A model generated the notes under the pieces. It made no database searches, had not been told where the DNA came from, and saw only the letters and a list, made by a program, of their open reading frames with translations. Both the position numbers and the translations under genes were made by a program. Positions 13,381 to 22,720 of a DNA stretch of 64,000 bases are shown piece by piece (the first letter of the stretch is position 1; every line of letters starts with the position of its first letter). The stretch lies in contig OW121848.1 in assembly GCA_933228895.1 (NCBI GenBank), forward strand, positions 90,043,470 to 90,107,469. The letters are read 5' to 3'. This stretch comes from Platycnemis pennipes. Lineage: Eukaryota > Arthropoda > Insecta > Odonata > Platycnemididae.

Positions 13381-13640
13381 TGAGGATCGCTGGTGTCTCC
13401 ATAAAATTTGGCTAGCCGTGTGTGTTTCCGCTCCCATATATTTCACCAACTGCTTTCCTTCGTCATCCGCATTTCTCGTCGTGAGGGGGAGCACAACATC
13501 CCAACTTTACCGCTCCATCTCCACCAACTCGTCCGAAGCATTCTCCCTCGCGCCACCTTTGCAACCCTTCTGCTCGCCCCCCTAGTCCTTCACCCCCGAC
13601 TCCCTTATCCCTCCTCATGCCACAGTTAACTCATCTTCCT
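13381..13640. other. Small GC-rich patch
   Basis: Short CpG- and pyrimidine-rich stretch with an open frame at 13408-13629 plus that shows no recognisable domain. It resembles the larger GC-rich blocks elsewhere in the window. Confidence 0.4.
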
Positions 13641-14200
13641 CCTCTCCGGAAGACAAGCTAATTCCCCGACAGCCGTCGTCTAACCCGCCACAGAAGCGCC
13701 TTTATCGAGATGAGCTTCTTGCTGGCAGGAATGGCAATCTTCTGGCACCTTTGAATCTCATTGCACCTAATCTGCGGTGCAATGACCAATGCGCGAAATG
13801 TTCAGCTATCCGCATGTAGGCATTCACCGGTCGTTGGTGAGAAAAAGATTGGAAACTATCGCCTTATTACATTTAAGATGTGTTCCTTGTCCAAAAATAC
13901 TTTTCGCCACTTAGAAGGAGTTAAGGTGATGACGCACGTAAAGTAAACATAGCAAAGCTAACTGACGAGACGAAATCCGTGAGAAGAAGTGACTGAAATC
14001 TGAAACGGTCTAAGAGCGCCATTAATTTTCAAATCAATTGGCGCCCATCGATTTATTTTACGCAATAATTTTAGTAGATATATTTATCTCCACACACTGA
14101 TTCCGATCGAACAACTGTTGGGGCCGAGGGAAGAGGCATTTGATGGCGCGAAGTGATTTTTAATTAATAAAATCGGGGCTAATCGTCGTCGGTTATTCTG
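13641..14200. other. AT-rich spacer, no gene seen
   Basis: Nothing recognised. The short frame at 13761-13946 plus has no motif. Confidence 0.5.
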
Positions 14201-14519
14201 TAATGGATCTCCTACCGCGTCCTTCACTCACGAGAGCCGACAAAGGATTGAAGTCCGAATACGTTGGCTACCGAGCGGGAAGGAGGGAATGAGAGAGAGT
14301 CTCGTCTAAGTTCTCCAGCGAGAGCAGCGCCCCCGGTCGCCCGTCGGCGAGCCAGTCACTATGTCCGGGTGCCTGAGTGTGTGTCTTGACTCTAATTGCC
14401 CATTCATTATAACCTCGTTGGAGTTCCTCCTCTTATCCCCTCCTCCTGTTCCCCTCGGCCCTCGGAAGAAAAAGAGGGGTTTTGGTATAAAGGAGGGGAG
14501 GTTGGAGTTGCGAGAGAGT

Positions 14520-14541
14520 GGGGGGGGGGGGAGGGGAGGGG
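14520..14541 (+). other. Potential G-quadruplex tract
   Basis: A run of twelve G, then A, four G, A, four G. This satisfies the usual pattern of four G-runs with short loops. Formation in vivo cannot be judged from sequence. Confidence 0.6.
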
Positions 14542-15572
14542 AAAGAGTGGTAGGCTCCAAAGAGAGCGGGAGGGCCGAGGGTAGGAATTCACTCGGAAAA
14601 ATTCGACGGCGTTTGAGGGAGGGAGGGGAGTCGTCGGTGAATATAAGGCGCGCGGAAATGTGGGGGAGGACAGGGAGGAGGATGCGCTGGGATGGTTTCG
14701 GGGAGCCGATTGGTATGGAAAGGCAGCCGTGGAGGGGGCAAGGGGTGGTTTTTACTGCTGGTGGAGGCAGGGCCGTGGGGAGGGATGTCCGATGGAAGTC
14801 CGAGGACTGGAAGGCACCCCTCTCCCTCTCGTTTTCTCAAGTTCTCTCGTTCACTTGCTTAAGCATGGGGAAATGAGAAGGGGAGTAGAGTAGGAGAGGA
14901 TGTATTAGGGGGTGTAGGAGAGGTGACGGGAGACTTCCCCTCCCGCCCCATCCCGATATTACCTTTTCCTCCCTGACCTCCTCCTCCCTCGCGTCTCCCT
15001 CCGACCATTCCGGAGTGAAAACTCCCCTATTCCTGAGATAGTATCTCTCTCTCCCTCCCTCTCTTCCCCTCCTCCCTCCTGCACTAAGAGGAACCTGGGG
15101 GAGGGAGTAGTGGGAGGGATGAGATGAGGGTATAATAACCAGCTGGCTACCTCGTTGTGCTAGTTGCGTGCCCGTCCTATCTCTTTGGGCTTTTTAGGGA
15201 GCCCCAGTGTTCGGGAAAGGGAAAAAAGTAAGGATAGGAACGGGGGGGAGGAAGGACTCGTCTTTTTTGTATTATTTGGGGTTGTTTTCTTTCTCTCTCT
15301 CTCTCGTCTCTTCTTTGAAGCGAGTTTTATGTCCCGAGAGAGGGAGAAAGAGAGAAAGAGAGGGTTCCGTCTGGCTTAGAAGGTGGCACGGGGAGGAAGG
15401 AAGGATGAGTTTGTGATCTTCCAGAGTGATTGGAGATTTATTTATTGTTGGCTTTTTTGTTGCCGGCGGGATTATTATTGTTATTCATTATGCGGTCAGA
15501 AAAAAGCGCGAGCCGACGGGAGCGGGTGCGCGACTAAGCCGGGGGTCGGCGGCGGTGGCTGTGGGCCCCTGG

Positions 15573-15599
15573 AGGGGAGGGGGGGCGGAGGTGGGAGGG
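15573..15599 (+). other. Potential G-quadruplex tract
   Basis: Four or more runs of three or more G with loops of one to seven bases, inside the CpG-dense end of the 14.2-15.7 kb block. Confidence 0.6.
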
Positions 15600-15720
15600 C
15601 CCGCCTCCCGACTGACGCCCCCGCTGCCGCCAATGGGGCGAAGCGCGGGATGCGATCTGCTTTTGTTGCGATGGCGCTGGGTTCTGACGGTTGGATGAGC
15701 CGACCTGGCGACGCTGACGT

Positions 15721-16606
15721 TTCGGAAATTTACAAAATTGTGGCGGGTTGGGATAAAAAAAAACGGGAGCTTCTGTCGAGTGAGCAGCAGAGGGGGAACG
15801 GATGGCGCCAAAAAATTCAATTGTCGGTGGCGAATTAAACCCTCTTCAACGAAATGCCGTCGTTGTTGAGTCGACCGAAGAGAAAAAAAAATTACGGAAC
15901 ATGTATAGTATGTTTTTCCTTTAGCAGAATCCTCGCGGTTGGGGTCACGTGGGAGAGCATGCTTTATGTTTGTTATGCTGGTCATCATTTTGTGCTCTGT
16001 GTGTGGTGTACAGAAAATGTCTCGAACAACTCATCATTAGATATTTATTCCAGATATCGAAGTTGAACACATTTGTATTACAATTGAACTCTACCAATGT
16101 TAGAGTGAAATTACTACAAAATAAGTCATCGAGTTGGTTTTATTAGTACATATCGTTTTATCCGACGAATTAATGGTTTTTCTGTGACCATGAGCAATAA
16201 TGTTTATGCGTTAATCATGTAGTCGTCATAAGCCTTGCTATTCATTAAATTTTCATAAGATAATGGTAGGCATGTGCATGACCTACAGCTGTAACTTCTC
16301 TGGGTTTTTTTTGCTTATATTTTGTTCTTTAGTATAACAAGCACAGGATAGAACGCAATAATTAAGAGCATATTTAATGGAGGACAAACATCTGATCAGT
16401 CGCAAAGTATTTTCACGTTTTAATGTATTGATTATTGGGATAACTTGATGAACTATTTTTACTTTCAGCTGAGCCATCGTTTCCAGGAAATCAGCAGATT
16501 ATTTAAGTAAAAGCTACAATTTATAGTATCCTGATATACAAAATTAATGCACATAATTGTGGCTCTGCTCTTAATTCACCAACTTGTAAATGAGTCCAGG
16601 GAGTGC
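15721..16606. other. AT-rich spacer, no gene seen
   Basis: No coding, RNA or repeat signal recognised before the dispersed repeat starts. Confidence 0.5.
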
Positions 16607-16981
16607 GTTTGTTACTGCAGGGACGGAGATGCTACACTGACATCACCGGTTCATCTGCATCAATTACGGAGGTGCAACGTTGCAACGGCTCTTTCTCGCT
16701 CATTTCCTCGAGGCGCACAATTAAATGATAGAGCGCTGAAAGCGATTCATAGGGGTACGTTCGGTTAAGCCTGCATGGTAGGTAGTGATTTCCTGGCAAA
16801 ATCAGAGAGTCGAGTATGAGGTGGCTAATTGGTCCTCATGTTTTGATTAGCTGAGTGATTAGGCTTCGTTAAAAATTTTGTCAGTTAGCCTGAAGTATTT
16901 TATAATGCAGGTGAGGAAATGGGTTTCATCGAAGAAAGCTCACCGTTGGGTCGTAGTTTTCATTTTCTGTGTCGATTTCTG
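16607..16981 (+). repeat. 375-bp dispersed repeat, copy 1
   Basis: This segment is nearly identical to 51896-52272, about 35 kb away, in the same orientation. Differences are a handful of substitutions, mostly transitions, and a small indel near the end (AAGCTCACCGTT here, AAGCTAACGTAGTT there). Each copy has a frame beginning CYCRDGDATLT; here it ends at a stop where copy 2 has a CAA codon. A perfect 12-base palindrome, TGCAACGTTGCA, lies inside. I see no terminal inverted repeats or tRNA-like promoter, so the class is unknown. The copy ends exactly where the CR1-like LINE begins. Confidence 0.85.
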
Positions 16982-18437
16982 CATCTAGATCTACATCTAC
17001 ATGTACACGATACCCTGCAAGCCACCACGAGGGCGTGTGGCAGGGGGTGAAGATCACCAAGCATGCACTACAAGCAACTAAAGTTTCTCATGCAACTAGA
17101 TTGTTAGTATCTATAGTATTTGAGGGGTTAATACATGCATCATGCACTACAGAATACTCTAAAATATTTCCCCTACCTATCCCTTTCCTATGCTGCCTAT
17201 TCTGTTCTCTTATAGTACGGGGGAAAAATGCCATTTTGAATCTATCGGTACGACAATCTATCTCTCTAATCTTGTTTGGCTGGTCGAATCTAGCATAATA
17301 CGCTGGTGTTTAATATGTGCCTAACATCTTCAGTAAAGCTATCCGATTGAAATTTCTCTAATAGATTTAATCTGTACTTTAACCTACGCTCTGATAATGA
17401 TTTCCACCCTAATTCTTGTATTAATTCTGAAACGCTACTCAACCTATCGTAACATCTTTTAACGAACCTAGCTGCTCTACGCTGCACACTGTCTAGTTCT
17501 CTGATCAAACCTAATTCATTAGGATCCCATACACTGGCTGCATACTCAAGGTGGGGCCTAACTAGTGAAAAGTAACATCGCTCTTTTGTCTTCTCATGAC
17601 ATTTCCCTAGTACTCTTTTTATAAATCCTAGCTTTCTCTTCGCTCGGCCGCATATTTCCCTTATGTGTCTTCCCCACGATAAATCCTTAGTGATTGTTAC
17701 ACCTAAATATCTTATGGTTTCTACGTTTTCGATCTTCGTGTTACTAATTTTATAGGTACGCTCTATCGAATTATTCCTCCTCCGAAAATTGATTGCTACA
17801 CACTTTTTAAGGTTAAGCTCTAACTGTCATTTGTCGCACCACTCTTGAATTGCATCTAAATCTTTGCTAAGCGATTTCCTGTCTTCTTCTTTTGATATAC
17901 CCCTATGCACTACCGCATCGTCTGCAAAGAGTCTAAGCTTACTAACGGTACCCAAATCGTTAATGTATAGAAGAAATAGAAGCGGACCTACTACGCTACC
18001 CTGGGGAACTCCCGATGTGACTTTGATAGTGTCCGACATGATACCATCTATGACAAAACTCTGCTCTCGTCCACTTAAGAATTCTCTTACCCAACACACA
18101 ACGTCTTTATTTATACCAAAACTCTCTAACTTCAAAATTAATTTATCATGAGGAACTTTATCGAAAGCCTTTTTAAAATCTAAAAATATCGCATCAACTT
18201 CAGTACTATTTTCGCCGTGGACTAAAATATCGTGTACGAATAAAGCTAATTGTGTCTCGCAAGATATACCTTTCTGGAACCCATGTTGGCTGTTTATGAG
18301 TACTCCCTGACTATCCAAATGCCCCATGATCGAACTGACTACAATGTGTTCAAATATCTTACAAGAGATTGACGTGAGTGAAATGGGTCTGTAGTTACTT
18401 TTTTCTTCCCTATCACCGCTTTTAAAAATAGCTGTAA
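16982..18437 (-). mobile_element. 5'-truncated CR1-like LINE
   Basis: On the minus strand this is the 3' 1.46 kb of a non-LTR retrotransposon. It holds most of the reverse transcriptase, the C-terminal region typical of CR1/jockey-group polymerases, a ~200-base 3' UTR and a tail of TAGATG-like hexamers at 16982-17010. Truncation is at 18437, inside the start of the reverse transcriptase, where the flank switches to TTAATTAA-rich sequence. The 3' UTR core (GGTGGCTTGCAGGGTAT) is shared with fragments at 381, 20240, 32871 and 43651. That makes this the reference copy of the family in the window. Confidence 0.9.
17083..18437 (-). pseudogene. CR1-like reverse transcriptase, nearly intact frame
   Basis: Motifs in order on the minus strand are the NYRPISLTS block (about 18400-18370), LDFKKAFDKVPHDK, GVPQGSVVGPLLFLLYINDL, and the active site FADD (about 17928-17917). 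Downstream come the ETIRYLGVTI region, the RPHLEYAASVWDP region and the VQRRAARFV...LGWKSLSERR block at 17290-17508. The frame is open from 18437 except for one stop at 17827-17829, right after EWCDK, where relatives usually keep tryptophan. A one-base frameshift near 17300 precedes a KIREIDCRTDRFK...FFPRTIRE-type end that reaches about 17083. Only two lesions in ~1.35 kb suggest a fairly young insertion. The endonuclease and ORF1 are missing. Confidence 0.85.
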
Positions 18438-18970
18438 TTTAAATTAATTAATTAATAACTCCCGTTGAAAATTCAAGGGTATCCTCATTATAAAAATTGT
18501 TTATGTCATATTATGCTTGATATGTCATGTTACTCGATAAGAACAGAGTTTATAAAATTCCTAATTAATTCAAATCTAAGAACATGCGACTCATATTCTT
18601 CATTTATAAATATAGCTGACAAAATACTACTGTGCCGGTTTAAAATTCCATAAAGCAGTAACAAATGTATTGTCCCGAGGTGACCGAAAGCGAGCATTTT
18701 ACCAATATGCCTTAAAGCATCATATCAGTGCTTCAGTAATTCAAGCATTATATGAAGCTACCAAGACGACCTCTTTCACTGTGAACATTATAGAGGCTTT
18801 AAAGGAACAAGATGTTGTCAAACTGCTGGACAAATTATGTCTCACAAAGCAACCGAAGTCGTGCGCATGGCGACACCGTCCACGAGGTTAAATCCGACAT
18901 TCAAATACTAAGGTGCTCATTTATAACATATTCAAACCTTGCGAACTGGCCGCGAGAACTTAAACGGTAT
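18438..18970. other. Spacer with an unidentified small frame
   Basis: The plus-strand frame at 18670-18891 encodes 73 residues with a helical-looking stretch (RKRAFYQYALKHHIS, VIQALYEATKT). I do not recognise it. It lies between two element fragments and may be a transposon remnant, but nothing proves that. Confidence 0.3.
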
Positions 18971-18973
18971 TAC

Positions 18974-19140
18974 CCGCTAAAATGGCACAGTAGCAGATAT
19001 TCCTCTGAGAAAAAATCAATTCTTCGTCATGGTAGCTCAAGTGGTAGAGCACCTATCAGGATATCAAGGGGTCCGGGTCATGGCGAATGATTTTTTTCTC
19101 TATGGAACATCTGCTATTGTGCAATTTCAGCATTTAGCGA
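18974..19140 (+). repeat. Imperfect inverted repeat with tRNA-like centre
   Basis: Left arm (about 18974-19030) and right arm (about 19080-19140) are diverged inverted copies: GGCACAGTAGCAGAT pairs with ATCTGCTATTGTGC, and GAGAAAAAATCA pairs with TGATTTTTTTCTC. The centre, 19031-19079, reads like the body of a tRNA, with a TAGCTCAAGTGGTAGAGCA A-box/D-arm stretch and a weak B-box near 19070 (GGTCCGGGTCA). The arms extend the acceptor-like stem well beyond tRNA length. It could be a foldback SINE, a MITE that captured a tRNA, or an RNA-hairpin-derived insertion. Confidence 0.6.
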
Positions 19141-19190
19141 CGATACATCTACATCTACACGATACCCGTTATCTACACGATACACGTTAA
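19141..19190 (-). repeat. CR1-type hexamer tail with 18-bp tandem copy
   Basis: CATCTACATCTACACGATACCC resembles the CR1 3' tail. It is followed by a second CTACACGATAC unit 18 bases later. No CR1 3' UTR core follows, so this is only a tail-like remnant directly abutting the inverted repeat. Confidence 0.45.
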
Positions 19191-20040
19191 GGTTATTGCG
19201 GCTAGTTCTATGGCTTTAAATAGGGTGTAATGTGTGCAAATAGCAGTGCTTAAACATCTAGTTTCATCGATTCCAGCTTGATGTATTTTCCCTGATGCTC
19301 ATTTTTCGAATCGTATTTGTTGGCTGTGCATATATGTATAATATGTGTCCCCGGTATACACTAATGTATATAAATGAACTGCCCATAAACTATGAATGCT
19401 GCACCGTCTTATGGAGGCCCAGCGTCTTCCTTAACGACTTCATTTCACGTTTAGAAAGCAAACAAGTCATGTTCCTCGCGGAGTAAGTTGACATATGAGA
19501 TCGTAAAAAATGAAATCCAATTTCCTCAACTCACATTTTTCTTTCAGTATAGTCTTCTCTATCTACGTATAAATACGAACCTGACGTTCTAAGCGCACCA
19601 ATACATTTGATACCTCTGCTTCAATAATGGAGCTCCTAGAAAAAACAGTGGGTTTCAGGAAAACCGGGGTGAATATATTTTCGAATTACGAGAATTTGTA
19701 GAATGCACTTTCTGCTCATGTCAAAAACTTTATTCTGTTACTTTCATCCTATTTACATGCTTTAATAGCCTAGCTAGTTTAGTAAATATTTACATGTGAA
19801 TCCTTAATAGCCGAACAATAATTTACGACATAAATGGATTACCTACTAGTGTTGTATTTTGAAAGAATATAATCTACTTAGCAAGCAATAGAGTACTACT
19901 AGATATGATCACTGAGGAATCTGTATTTTTTTACTTTTAACTGTCAAACAAAGAATATCTATGCACCAATAATATGCGCTCATAGACTAATTTTGTCTAT
20001 ATAGTACCTGATCTAAAAAATCCAATTATAGATTATGATT
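19191..20040. other. AT-rich spacer, no gene seen
   Basis: No recognised coding or repeat signal. Confidence 0.5.
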
Positions 20041-20505
20041 ATTCATCGTCCTCATGTCCTAGATTATTAGACGGAGTTCTCTGCTCGATTCTCCTATCAG
20101 CCAACCTCATTATATGCATTATATTACATAATTCTTCTCTTTCATATCCTTCAATGCTTCATTTATATATCTTATAAAATATCTTTCTTTTCCATTATTC
20201 CCATTCGCTTGTCCCTCGACAATTTTCATCATCAGACCAGCATCTACATATCTGCATATTACCCTGCAAGCCACCATAAAGGTGTGTGGCAGGGAGAGAA
20301 TTCACGTTAAACATCCATTACATAGGTATAATGCTTCAAAATAATTAGTAACTAAGTTGTAACTAATGATCAGTAATCAGGAATCAGTTAAAAATTAATC
20401 ATCAATAGTAACTAATCATGTATCAAGATATGGTCGATTTAGTTGCCTCGTCTTCTTTTCTTTGTTTTCAACAGACTTCTGATTCTTCCTACTGTTTTAT
20501 AGATT
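20041..20505 (-). mobile_element. Diverged RTE-like LINE 3' end, interrupted
   Basis: The order of words (CTCGATTCTCCTATCAGCCAA, then CCATTATTCCCATTCGCTTG, then CAATTTTCATCATCAGACCA) matches the 3' ends at 6187 and 49561. After 20240 the alignment stops. It resumes at about 20419 with GATATGGTCGATTTAGTTG and CGTCTTCTTTTCTTTG. The interruption is a CR1-type 3' end (20240-20418). The copy is more decayed than the others. Confidence 0.65.
20240..20418 (-). mobile_element. CR1-like 3' end nested inside RTE copy
   Basis: Starts with the CATCTACATATCTGCATATT tail and the core ACCCTGCAAGCCACCATAAA GGTGTGTGGCAGGG, read on the minus strand. The rest to 20418 is AT-rich and diverged. It splits the RTE-like sequence at 20041-20505 and is therefore the younger of the two insertions. 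Confidence 0.7.
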
Positions 20506-21180
20506 ACCATGTATCCATATAGAGCATATTTTGTTTCTTAGGAATTGTCAGCAATGGGAGTGAATGCATGTGAATGTTAGTTCCAGAAGTATTGTGTATT
20601 TACAAGAAAATGAGTCACATAATATAGGAGGCTTTTAAAATACAGCCAATAAAAGAGGCCAAAATTCAAATGGATGATCGGGCTCTCTCCTGCCATTCGG
20701 TGAGAACTTCAGAGGTAGTCTGAGGCAAGGAACTATGCTAACCAGTAGTCATTGCGTCATTTTTAAAGCATTTACTCCATTCACAATAGTTTCCTTCAGT
20801 TTCCAGACCCGCAACCTTCAGCATAGGGAGGCAAGCATTGTTTTTAAACAAATTTGGCTTTTGAAATATCCAAGAAATTTTGATTTATCGGTGCTGACTG
20901 ATGTTTATGAATGAAGCTTATTTTGTTGTTCCCCAATTCGATGCATTTTGATGAGTTTTCATAGAGGTTATCAAAAATGATATTTAGATCCAGAAAGGCT
21001 CGAAATTTTACGAGAAGACAATGTGTAGACTAGTTCGTGTGCAAAGAAGACGTCAGAGTAGAGGATTGGATAGAACTCGGCTTAGCACAAAATGTTTGGA
21101 ACAATTGTTCTGTAAGTTATGGGCAGGAAAACAATGAATAAATATAGACGGTGAAATAATTATCCGTCCCCCAAAAAAGT
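20506..21180. other. AT-rich spacer, no gene seen
   Basis: No motif or repeat recognised. Confidence 0.5.
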
Positions 21181-22720
21181 CTAAATTTGAATACATATTC
21201 CTCGACTTATTTCGACTCCCTTCCGAATGATGGTATAAGAAGCCTCGGACGACTGCCCACGAACTCATTTTTGATAGATGTGATGTTTATCTGCGAAGTC
21301 CTTCACGATTTCACGCGTCCTCTTTATATGCAGATGAAATTTCTCAACGCAATATCCTCTCTGTCAACCAGTAGACAGCCCTGGCGAACCGAAATCCATG
21401 GAAATTATAATTCCGCTCCGTCCGAGGGCTCACGTCCGGAGACGGGGGTAGTTTACATACGAGGCCGTTGTGGAGCCGCAATAAAAACATTAAGGGTTCC
21501 CCCCTGCCCCTCGATCCCTGGGCTCTTTATCTCGCGATCCCGTCGACGAAATTCGTGGACGTCTCCTTTGGGTTCCCTATCCGATTCGATCGGCGTCTTC
21601 GACCGTTTGAATCTGGGAGCCAGGCGATATCATGACTTCCCCGACTCTCGCCGTATCATCGAGCACATAAATATTTAACGCATCCCAGCGTTTTTCTCCG
21701 AAGCGTACCTACTCACCAGCGCACAAACCAAACCTGCGCGGGTGAGGGCGCGCGCACCTGTTCTCGCATAATCTCCCCGCACAAACTCGGCTACAAATTT
21801 TCATCATCTCCCCCCTCTTCTTCTCCTCGTCTTTCGTTTCCTGCTCTCGTTTCCCGCGTGAAGGGCAGGGGATGACGGGAACGGCTCGAAACTAAAAAAA
21901 GGTGAGCGACGCGCGGTGAAGTCGAAAAATTTTGGCGTCTCCACGAGAGAAAGAGAAGGAGAGAGTAAGAGAGTTATTTTCGTCGAATTCTCGGATGTGA
22001 ACTCGTGGAACTAACTTTTCACGAAGCTTTCATCCGGATCGGTGGCGGGCGAGAGAGAGAGAGAAGGTGGGAGGATGTGAGACGTAGAGGTGGTAAGAGA
22101 AAGATAGAGGGGGGAGGAGGAAAGGAGGCAGAAAAAGGGAGAGAGAGATCCGATTATGATGAGAGACGGATAGTAATAAATGGTCCGGAGAACGCCCAGG
22201 CCAGCGGGGCTGGGAGAAGGGGGGAGCGGAGGAGATTTCGGGCCCCAAACATGGCAGCGGGAGTGGGCGGGAGATTGGAAGGAGTCGGCGGCGGAGGCAA
22301 TGGGGGCCTCCTCCACTTCCCCCGGCCCCTTCGGACGCCCTTGGGCCACGGCGGCGGCGGCGGCGGCCGGCGTCGCTTCCCAACACGTTTATGGCGCAGC
22401 GTTAAAACGAGAGGAAAAGTTTTCGGGAGGGGTTCTGAAGGGGGGAAATGGGTGGAAGGAGGTGGGTAAGAGGTTGGTGGTCGTTCGGTAAGTGGAGGTG
22501 GGAAGGAGTGGTAAAAATCAGTGAGAAATGGGGAGCGAGTGGAGGAGAGAGAGAAAGAGGGAGGGGGAGAGTGAGAATAGCCGTGCTATCCTCATCATAA
22601 AAAGGGCGCGCAAGGAATGTGAGGAGCACGGCGATTGTCTCGACAATCGGCTTATGGCATTTTGGCGTTAACCCGTGTCCGTCCGTCTCGGTTGCTTCAA
22701 GGGACCCGTTTCCACACGTA
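21181..22720. other. GC-rich block, G/A-skewed in its second half
   Basis: CpG-rich from about 21360, with a strongly G/A-rich plus strand at 22030-22600 and six GGC triplets near 22350-22367. Overlapping frames on both strands (for example 22005-22469 plus and 22402-22860 minus) are compositional. They contain Gly/Arg or Ser/Pro low-complexity sequence and no known domain. Confidence 0.5.

Larger units (their letters stand above)
14201..15720. other. GC-rich block with alternating purine/pyrimidine skew
   Basis: The plus strand is G/A-rich at about 14440-14900, C/T-rich at 14930-15080, then G/A-rich again to about 15380, followed by a CpG-dense stretch at 15500-15700. Guanine runs able to form a quadruplex occur at 14520-14541 (twelve, four and four G) and at 15573-15599. 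Many overlapping frames result from composition. None carries a recognised domain. Confidence 0.5.
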
